Positions 55,632 to 64,000 of a DNA stretch of 64,000 nt are shown piece after piece. The stretch covers positions 1 to 64,000 of the forward strand of contig JASANE010017438.1 in the NCBI GenBank assembly GCA_030248225.1, read 5' to 3'. The position numbers were made by a program, and so were the translations under genes. Within the stretch, counting starts at the first letter, position 1; every line of letters starts with the position of its first letter. This stretch comes from Trileptium ribeirensis. Its lineage: Eukaryota; Nematoda; Enoplea; Enoplida; Thoracostomopsidae. The notes under the pieces were generated by a model. The model was not told the origin of the DNA. It did not search any database and was given only the letters and a program-made list of their open reading frames with translations.

Positions 55632-56830
55632 GCCCGGAGGGTAGTCGGTTTTTTAAGTGGTGTGATTTGGGGTCGCGGGAACGAGCAAGAAAGAAAAAAG
55701 GAATGGAGGAAGTTCAGAGGGACACGGGATGAGGGAACAGGGACGTGGAGTGAACCAATCTAGAGTCAGTCACAACCGCAGCCCACAGTCTAGGTAAGTA
55801 CGAAAATTGATCAGTAGAGCCACCAGAAACTTCCGAGTATTGCCATCGTGGGGTTTTCATTTTATTGAAAAACTGCTCGCTCAAAGACATAAACGGGTAC
55901 TCCCAAACCCGTTTATCTTTTAACAATACGTCCAGGGCATCCGAGATTAGGCGAGCGTACCGGTACAAGGGGAGACATCGTCGCAAGACGTTACTGTTCC
56001 GGGTATTGGGCGGCACAATACAGAACCGCGGACAACACTCCCTCTTTTTTCTCCTTGTTGAGCTCCGATGAAAGGTTATTAATCACCAGATTATGTGTTT
56101 TTTCTCGAAAAGGGTTCTGAGTTCGATGGGGCTGGCAGCGGGCTAGTGGCCCCAGATTTCACCGGTATCTAGCTGCGTACAGGCGATCACACAACTTCAT
56201 TTGAAGAATCGTAGAGCAAAGTAAGTTAGTATCAGACGTAGTCATTTGCACACCAGGTTGATGAGAAATGGACTAACATAGTAAAACGGCCTCCGTTGTA
56301 GGATGCGTTGAAAATTTCGAGTTCACGTCTTTGTGAGTCTTTCCTTCGCTGAGATGGCCCTGTAGTTAAGAACCTCAACGAGCACACCTAAGCCGTACAG
56401 CTATGATAGGGAGTCTCATCTTATCCTAAACGAAAACAAACTTCGGTCGGGCAGACACGGCCGCTCCGAATCCACGATGACGTGCCTTAGCCAGTCGGGC
56501 GTTACTCCCCCAGCTTTCCAAGTAGGCTTCAACGGAACGGCGGTTTTCGGTATCTAGGAATAGGGAAAGTCAATCAACATGTTTTTTGAAGAATTAAGTG
56601 AAAAGCGAGATGGCAATCTCCCTGGTAAGCCCGCTGGCAGTCTGCTAAGCTAACCGGTCCCCTTGGATCAACTAGCGGTTCACCGGAGATTCGGGGAAGC
56701 CGGAGTCGCACATGCACCACATCGGGTAATGGTGGTGTAGCTGAGATCCCTCAGGGCCAGAACTGGTCCTACAGCATACTTGGCTTTCCCAAACTCAATT
56801 AAATGTACCCGAGGGAACCGAACTGGAGGC
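55632..56830. other. No gene or repeat recognised
   Basis: Higher in GC than most of the window, with several short stop-free runs but no conserved motif. Confidence 0.45.
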
Positions 56831-56834
56831 CCAG

Positions 56835-57175
56835 ACTTAATTGGGGGCACCTGGGGGCGAGAAATTCTGCTCCCCGTAGGCCTAGTTGGGGTACCTTCAG
56901 CTGAACCAGGGGTACTGAAGAATGGTAAAATGGCCCGATTCACAGTAAATATACAATAATTATACACATTACATATCGAACTGTATGGAGGGAAATTATA
57001 ACAATTTTTCCCCCATGGCAAAAATTTAGGGACTTTTTAAGTTTCTTAAAAAAGAATCGACATATTTTTTGCTACGCAGAGAAAAATTGGCCTATTTTTA
57101 GTCGTGCAGAAAAATACCTTGGGGGGCTGACCAGGGGGCATCAGGAGAGGACCTAAATACCTAGGGTCACACTCG
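56835..57175. repeat. Dispersed repeat with GGGGCACCTGGGGGCGA edge, copy 2
   Basis: Same orientation and order of blocks as 23990-24335, including AAATATACAATAAT, GACATATTTTTTGC and GTGCAGAAAAATACC. Divergence is considerable, so both copies are old. Confidence 0.7.
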
Positions 57176-57487
57176 GTGGGACAGCTAGTGTTGTCAACCA
57201 AAACAATGATATACTTGTTGTAAACGCTTGAAAAATTCGATAAAAATAAAAAATTTTAAAAACCAGGGGAGTACACGGTTTTCCCAGCAGCTCAAAACCC
57301 ACAGGTAACAAATTGGTGTTGTGGAGAGGCCAGATGATGTGGAGCAACTGGTTGTGTTTAGTCAGTGCCGGCCAACATTCTGTTCCGTGCATTGCCACAG
57401 TTATTGGTTTTTAGAAAGACACGCACAACTCAACATTTGGAAGCCTGAAATCTTTACTGTTTAAAAACGTTTGTTGTTGATGCGGTA

Positions 57488-57520
57488 AACTGGAGGGCGC
57501 AAATATCAAACTGGGGTCGA
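57488..57520. repeat. Isolated unit of the 21-bp minisatellite
   Basis: AACTGGAGGGCGCAAATATC followed by AAACTGGGG is one diverged unit plus a partial unit, far from the main arrays. Confidence 0.55.
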
Positions 57521-57869
57521 TGCCCCAAGTGCCCTTCGTGGCGATGCCTCTGCTCCCTCCTCTCTTGGTTGTTGGTACGAATGTAAGTCGCACCGTCTAT
57601 ACGATTCAGTAGTCGCTCCGGGTAGAATGTTCTAATAATGATGATATATATTCCGTTAGGGAAATGTAATGCCATGTCGGTTTCGACGTATTAACCTTAG
57701 GTAAGTAGGAAAATCATCACGAATTTTTAAAGCTTGGACTGTAAGTAAGAATAGCTAGAGCGCTGACCGTACATGGACGAAGTCCCATGGATACGGGTGC
57801 GACGAGGTGGGAGATCGTCGCCAGTACAAAATCAGGCTGTCGTTGGGAGGAGAGCGGGAGGGCATGAGG

Positions 57870-58150
57870 CAGGTGGCGGGGAAATTTTTGAAATTTATTA
57901 TGACTCAATTTTCAAAAGTTATGGCGCTCTGTCAACTTTCCCCTAACTTTTACCAATTTTTCCACAATTTTAGCTAATTTTTGCTCATGGTTGGCCGATT
58001 TTTGCCTATTTATTTCCGCGTACCTTCGGGGTGGGGAGAACACGGAGCCTAAGGGGGAGGGTGGTCAGACAACCGTCCAGGAGAGGGACGAATCCGCGAA
58101 GCCCCTAAGGGGGTCCGTCCCTTAGGGCGAATAAGCCCCTCTGTCGCTCC
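57870..58150. repeat. AT-core, GC-edged dispersed repeat
   Basis: TTTTTACCAATTTTTCCACA and TAATTTTTGCTC runs lie beside GGGGTGGGGAGAACACGG and a CCCCTAAGGGGG palindrome. This is the same construction as the pieces at 10.6, 26.1 and 28.0 kb. Confidence 0.45.
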
Positions 58151-58556
58151 CTATCAGTATGTGTGGCGGTGACCCTCACGATCTTAAGCAATAAGCCATT
58201 GGTAATTGTTGTAACAATATAGACTAGAGTCACCTAATATCGTTATATATGCATTATGCAATTATGTAAAACAGGATACAACCAACGTAGTTAACGACAA
58301 TCTAGCACTTGTCATGATTTTCTGGAATGCGAATTATAAAAATAAACATGACACCGCTAACATTTTTGTGAAAAAACTATAAAGGTCTTATTAGCACAGC
58401 ATGTTTACATTTTCTGGCTTAGCATAAGCACAATCAAAATTTCAAAAGAGATTTTTTACAAATTTTGGCAAATTATAGTTAAAGCGGCGTTCGCGGACCG
58501 AAATATCTTTGGCTTATAATTCGCGAAGGCTCATCTGGACTCTGCATGACAATAGC

Positions 58557-58635
58557 ATAGTCCAGCTGGACTATCGGTGACAAAAGCATAGCCTAGCTAG
58601 GCTATGATAAATTTTGATAGTCGAGCTGGACTATC
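58557..58635. repeat. Three consecutive short palindromes
   Basis: ATAGTCCAGCTGGACTAT (58557-58574) and CATAGCCTAGCTAGGCTATG (58587-58606) are perfect palindromes. GATAGTCGAGCTGGACTATC (58616-58635) is a palindrome with one mismatched pair. Centres are about 30 bases apart and GTGACA words follow, so they look like units of a short array. Confidence 0.9.
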
Positions 58636-58684
58636 TGCGTGACATTATAGATAGCTAATTTGAACGCGTGACATATTAGGACCA

Positions 58685-58716
58685 CGTGCACGCATCTTAT
58701 CGTAAATGATGCATAA
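58685..58716. repeat. Solitary terminus of the TGCATCATTTAC element family
   Basis: GTGCACGCATCTTATCGTAA followed by ATGATGCATAA matches the right ends of the elements at 46077-49188 and 59899-60605. No matching left end was found nearby. Confidence 0.6.
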
Positions 58717-59690
58717 GGAACAAATACGCTAAAGTTAAACAACCAGCCGTCACTTACGCTAAGTTTGGGTGATGATAGTAGCTTGGGGTAGGTCTATTTT
58801 ATATATATGCGTATGTATACATCTACCTCCAATCTCCCCTCTTGTGTCTCTTCAGGCCCCCATCGAGGGAATCTTCCATTTTGCATCTCTCGCGTCAACC
58901 CCCAATCCCCGAAATCCCCACGTTCAATTAGTAGTTTCACCCGATTTTGCGACATCATCGCTTTTGAGATCCCTTACGTTTGCGAACAAGGCCGCCCTCG
59001 ATGGCACCTACCAGCCTGCCGAACAGGCTATATCACCGGGTAACTAAAGAACGTCATCGGGTCTGATTGGGTCATTTAGTCCACTCGAGGTTAGTGACTG
59101 CAACTTTGGTCTTCATGTCATACGTGTCCAAAATCGCTCGATCACCAACATTGTAAGTCTTCTCCCTTCTTATCGTAGGGCCATCGAGTTCTATACACCA
59201 TTATGTGGCCCGCCCATAGGGGAATCTGATGAGCCCAAGTGGGTCTTGATCCGCTCAGCCAATATGCTATTATACGCGTCGCTCCTGTGCTTTGTGACTA
59301 TTCTGTAGCGCATATTACATTAATTGCTATAAATTTTCGTCTGTCTTGTACCATTTTCGTAGTTGACCCCTAACCCTGAATACATACTTGCCCTTATTCT
59401 ACTCGCCTGCTCTTGGCGAATCTAACGATAGGCAGCGGGCTTTCGCCCGACCTCTCGCTGGCCCGCTATGACCAGCCAAAGTGCTCCTCAGTTCAGGTAA
59501 TAACCAATGGTAAGAATGCAATAACCGAAATCGTATTCTTAACTCGAAAGTAGAGAAAGTCGAAAGTCGAATTATTTCTTAACTCGAAAGTATATGTTCA
59601 CCTAGTCGAGACCTCTTCAACTATAACCGGTGGACCTCCGGCCGCCTACAAAAATAAAACCGCCCCAACCCCAATCTCTCCCTTCGCCGC
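58717..59690. other. No gene recognised
   Basis: Contains two overlapping stop-free runs at 58769-59047 without motifs, and a duplicated TTCTTAACTCGAAAGTA word at about 59535 and 59576. Confidence 0.45.
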
Positions 59691-59895
59691 TCTTTCCTCC
59701 CGCACGCCCAGCCACCAAAGCAGCGCCCCCCCACCCGGCCCCCCCCCCCCACCCACCCCCAGCCCACCCCCCCAAACCCCCCTCCCCCTTCCCCCCCCCC
59801 CCCCCCCCCCCACACCCAAAAAACCAAAAAAAAAAAAAAAAAAACACCCCCCCCCCGCCCACCCCCCCCCCCCCCCCGCCCCGCCCGCCCCCACG
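59690..59895. repeat. Poly-C / poly-A low-complexity tract
   Basis: Runs of up to about 20 C, interrupted by A, G and one run of about 20 A. The minus strand is G-rich enough to form G-quadruplexes. Open frames here are meaningless. The length and purity of such tracts are often mis-assembled. Confidence 0.95.
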
Positions 59896-59898
59896 CCG

Positions 59899-60605
59899 TA
59901 ATGCATCATTTACCTTAAGATGTGTGCAGCAGGGCCGGATTTTGTCACAGTCTGCCGCGGCTCTAAAGCCATGCTTGGCTAGCCGTGGTCAGCCAGTGTG
60001 ACATTTTTTGGGCCGAGCCAGACCCTACAAATATATTTAGCTAATAGTAAAATGAGGCTGATAAATTGTCACAAGGGCCAGAATCGGCTTTTAAGCCAGA
60101 AATATATGACGACAATGTAAAATTACTAAAAAATGGAAATTGATGATAGTTTTGGTCATATATTCGTAAAACATCCTTCCAGTTACAATAGCGTAATTTT
60201 ATTACATGAAAAAGCATGTTTTACATAGCTACTAGGTTGGCTTGTAAAAGGCGCTTAAACAAAAATTTTGAAAATAGCGATATTTGGTATTTATTTTGCC
60301 TGAATTTATGCGTTTTGCTTTTAATTACTACTAATCTTGCCTTTTTGGGGCCTAGCGCTAAATATTTTCGATGTAACACAATCTGCTAAACTGCATGTAA
60401 TAAATATTTTTTCAGTAGCCAGTCCCGGCTATCAAACCCTGAGACATAGCCACTCCCGGCCCGTACAAATATACTAGCATAGCTTAGCTATTTATTTTAT
60501 TTATAAAGGGCCGGATGTGGCTGTGCGTTTTTGTCACGAGCCGGAATTGGCTCTGTGACAGAATCCGGCCCTAGGTGCACACATCTTAAGGTAAATGATG
60601 CATTA
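59899..60605. mobile_element. TA-flanked inverted-repeat MITE (0.7 kb)
   Basis: ATGCATCATTTACC at the left and GGTAAATGATGCAT at the right are exact reverse complements, each bordered by TA. Pairing continues inward through TTAAGATGTGTGCA, AGGGCCGGAT and TTTGTCAC. A TA duplication is typical of Tc1/mariner-type elements, which is an inference only. The interior is AT-rich and has no coding region. It shares its terminus with the 3.1-kb foldback element. Confidence 0.85.
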
Positions 60606-63600
60606 TAATGGACAGTGTGAGTCTGACAGGTCGTGCCCATGGAGTTTTGCAGTTCATCGTAGCTGGTGCCCAATTCCTGTGAGTTGACTTGCTGTTCGCC
60701 TTCTGGCACACCCATCGTCACACCGACTTGCTACACTTCGCCTTGACTAGAATATACCAAGTGAGGTCGAGTTCTGATTCTTGTGTTTGGGCAGAAACTT
60801 TACTAGTCGAAGTCACTTTGGTTCCCTGCGGTCCTAGGTAGAACTCGAATCACTTTATAGGGATACAATAGATCCATATTTTTACATGACGCTTGAACTG
60901 AGTTAAGCATGGAAAAATTGTCCCTCAGCCGACCGCGGTTAGAATTATTGAAATACTAGAGTAGGCAATCAAATTAGGCGTCGTTTTTTGGAGTACGCTG
61001 CTTGTTGTCTTTCTCTTAAAAATTTGTAATTTTGTAGAATGTTGTGCGCCCATGCCGCTCTTGAGGCCGAATGGATATGAGCTATAGGATGAGGACGGGT
61101 ACCTATACGAGGTCTTATTGGGTCCTCGGGACGTGCAAAATCTTGCTGTTTGCTCTGACTTAAACAAATTTCAAAACAACACGAGAATTGATTTTAAGAA
61201 CCAAATTACTTGAGCCTAAGGGTTAGTGGTTCTGAGAGAAGATAAATGCGTTTTGTCTCGTTTTCTTTCGCTTTGTGCTTTCTTGGCTTTTAACGTTCAT
61301 TTTGCCATCGATTTTGTATGGCATACGCAGTGTGTTATGCATGGATTAATACGCCGGATTAATACGCCGGGTATCGTCGTATAAGTGAATATTCATAGGA
61401 ACAGACCTAATGAAATACACCGGACCGGGTGAGATTTTCGTCGGGTTTATAGCTAGAATAGTGCTGGCCGATCCGCAAACTTTACTTTCACCCTATTCCC
61501 TCACAAAACATGGGTTCACAGAGTATTCAAATCTTATAGTGATGCGCTGGTGTGGGGAACATTAGGGAATATATATCGAACGGAATAATGCGCATTGGAT
61601 GCGTCTGGAAGAAGTAGGTTCCTAGTACTTTCGTGGCCCGCCTCTGTCACCCGGCGGCTTCTTAGTCCTCTACTAAACCACCAACGTGGAACGATCACTG
61701 CACGGTGATTTCGACGTTTGGTGCATCACAAATAAGTACAAACCACCCCTTGAAGGTCGGACCAGTGGAACACTCGGAACGCAGCTTCGAACAAATGACG
61801 GACAGAGACATGTCTAACTGCTCTGTCACAAACGAGCAACCATGGAGTGTGATGTTAATGAATCCAGCATAGCCCGTATTTATTCCGGTCTTTTGTTGTC
61901 GGTCCATCCAAATTTCATAGGACAACCAGGCCAAAATTATTGAATATTTCCTACTCAAGCTCCGAGGATACAGTTGATTAAAACTACCTAAAGTTTTACC
62001 GTCAAATTTCCTAGCACAGGGCTGAATGAAATTAGCGGGTACACGGTACTATGAGTGCAAGCCATGGGCAAGATAAAATTCGTGTGTGTTTCGGACCCTA
62101 CTCTTCTTGGGGTTCCGGTGCAGCCTGTAAATATGCACAAGCTAGAGCCGTGCTCTAGCGTCCAGATAATTCAGCCATGCTCTCGCCAGATCAAAACCAG
62201 CAATAGTAGTAGCCAGTTGCCACCAACTGGCGTTTATTCGAATTCAACAATATTAATTTTACCTAAATTCTAGTAAACATCTTCCCGTGGTATTGTACTC
62301 GAATGAACAATTTTAACGTAATCCCAGAATAAAACAACGCCGTTAAAACGGTTGTTGGAATATTCGGTGGGGGCGACCCGCGCAAGTGGTCGAAATTGCA
62401 AACCCCAGCGACCATAGCATGGTCTGGAGAATCACCTGCTATCAACACAAGGCCGCTCGACCCCCAGCTCTTTATTGTGCAGAGTTACAGCTAATTCCGG
62501 GGACGCATAAGACCGTACTCAGAAAACATGACACCCAAATTGTCGTTAATGTTCACTAGGGAAGTTATATCATTGCAAACGAACATTCACAGTTACCAAG
62601 TTACCGCCCAGAGCAACCGACGTTAAACTTCCAGGGAATTGTCGGAACCCTGTGGTGACCACATAAGTTACAACGAATAATTGAGATTAGAACCATAAAT
62701 GGTTGGGATGAGTTAAATTTATAATAAAATCAATCATATGTTACAATCTAAGTCGAATTAAACAACTTCCAAATGAGCTTAGAATAGGTAATATCGGTCT
62801 GACATTATGACCTGTGAGTAGGCTTCGATGTCAACCTCCCTGAGGGACCTCAGAAATCATATCAAATACTAGACACGTGCGCAACCAATCGGGCGGGGTC
62901 CTAACACACCTCGCGAAGCGCGCCTGCGGCTTGCTAAGCTCCATAACTTCTTGGGTCTGACCGGGAAAAGCGTCAAAATTGCAAAATCTACGGTCCACCC
63001 TTGAGGTTATGATAGCAGTGGTCGTATGGGCATGGTGTTAATGGAGTTGCGCCATGCAGCTGCGTACCGTTATTACATTAGCACTAAAACAACCGCGAAC
63101 ACAAACGGTTTGCAATTGTGATACGACGAACACGACCGGAACTTTTTAACACTAATAATATATTCGTCGCTCGACACTTTCTAACAGCTGAAACTAACAA
63201 TACTTAGAATTCAAAAATTAATATCTTGTTCTAATGCTACAACGTTTACGGAACAGCTTTAAAAAAAAGAAATGTACGTTTCTATAAAGCTTCCTTACAT
63301 CCTCCTCTTCGAGTGCATCCACAAAAATTATCGAGAAAATAAAGTTTACAAAAAGATTTTAAATCAAGTTGCATTTAACAGTAATACACAAAAATTGTGG
63401 TTTTCCGGGAGAACCACTTTGTTAATAATTGCAATTCATTTAACAAACACCCGTATTTGAGTTTTAACACGATTTATATGTTCAGCACTTGACAACAAAA
63501 TATAAGCGCTGTATCGAGAGCTGCCGAAAGAGCTTATTTAATACTGTGTCGTGGGTGAGTAGCTGTTTACTTTCAACCTTAGTGATTTAAACCATACATG

Positions 63601-64000
63601 TTTATTGAGACATACAAGTTAAGGGGCGCAGTACGCCGGGGAAAAGTGAGCGGGTGCACTACCTGAAAACTGCGTAAGCCCCCTCTTTTTCTCAAAAGCT
63701 GCGCCCCCCCTTCCGGACTCCTACACACGTTCATGCCCGCGGCGCCGCTCCCACCCGGGAAGCCCGGATATTGCGCATGGATGATTTAACAGTAGTAAAG
63801 TTTTTGAGCTTCAGATCCAGCGTTTGACTTCATAATACGATATACTTGTAAAGGGGATTTTTTTGGTTGCAAACACCCCCACTTTGGCGGTCGGGTATGT
63901 CGCAGGCGGATTACAAAAGGTTTATTACCTACAGCAGAATTTCAAAATTGTTAGCGTTTTTCAATGATGCAAGTGTGATGTATCACGTCGTCACTTTCAC
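60606..64000. other. No gene recognised; minor repeats and hairpins
   Basis: A duplicated GGATTAATACGCC word is at about 61342-61369. Two perfect short hairpins are GCTAGAG/CTCTAGC (62141-62159) and GCCAGTTG-CCAC-CAACTGGC (62212-62231). Open frames on both strands lack recognisable motifs. Confidence 0.45.

Noticed and set aside
59617..60001. Proline- or glycine-rich frames at the poly-C tract
   Set aside because: Low-complexity artefact of C-runs.

Overview
This is eukaryotic, almost certainly metazoan, nuclear DNA: AT-rich, gene-poor, with multi-kilobase introns and a dense layering of old transposable elements, minisatellites and inverted repeats. There is no bacterial-style gene packing. 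The species cannot be fixed. An N-terminal acetyltransferase subunit gene with large introns, hAT-like MITEs, non-LTR retrotransposon debris and a Polinton-type DNA polymerase relic together fit an invertebrate with an inflated genome.

Only one cellular gene can be recognised: the 5' half of NAA35 (MAK10, auxiliary subunit of the NatC N-terminal acetyltransferase). It lies on the minus strand and runs from a start codon near 51.5 kb down to at least 25.4 kb. I located seven coding exons (51426-51495, 44161-44263, 41985-42059, 40545-40712, 39172-39282, 29712-29759, 25411-25558). At least two expected segments are missing from my reading, and the C-terminal half was not found. About 0.9 kb upstream of the start codon are two tandem TATCGATA motifs that could belong to a promoter.

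Layout: 1-9.77 kb is a giant inverted repeat (arms about 4.7 kb, 304-bp spacer) containing mirrored minisatellites. 11.85-13.92 kb is a tandem direct duplication in which one copy carries a MITE and the other is its empty site. 16.2-17.9 kb holds a broken family B DNA polymerase and an intact 106-residue Cys/His-containing ORF. 18-20 kb and 44.5-45.3 kb carry one dispersed repeat family. 25.4-51.5 kb is NAA35 with introns full of repeats: a hAT-like MITE with target duplication, LINE fragments, tandem arrays, a 3.1-kb foldback element with a 21-bp minisatellite in both arms, and a 0.6-kb hairpin MITE with a perfect 8-bp target duplication. 52-64 kb is upstream or intergenic. It includes a 1.8-kb inverted-repeat element enclosing a 132-residue unrecognised ORF, a poly-C tract, and a TA-flanked inverted-repeat MITE.

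The dominant theme is inverted-repeat architecture at every scale, from a 55-bp perfect hairpin to the 9.8-kb palindrome. The best candidates for something undescribed are the giant palindrome, the two element families with long arms (46.1-49.2 kb and 53.8-55.6 kb), and the ORFs at 17548-17868 and 54618-55016.
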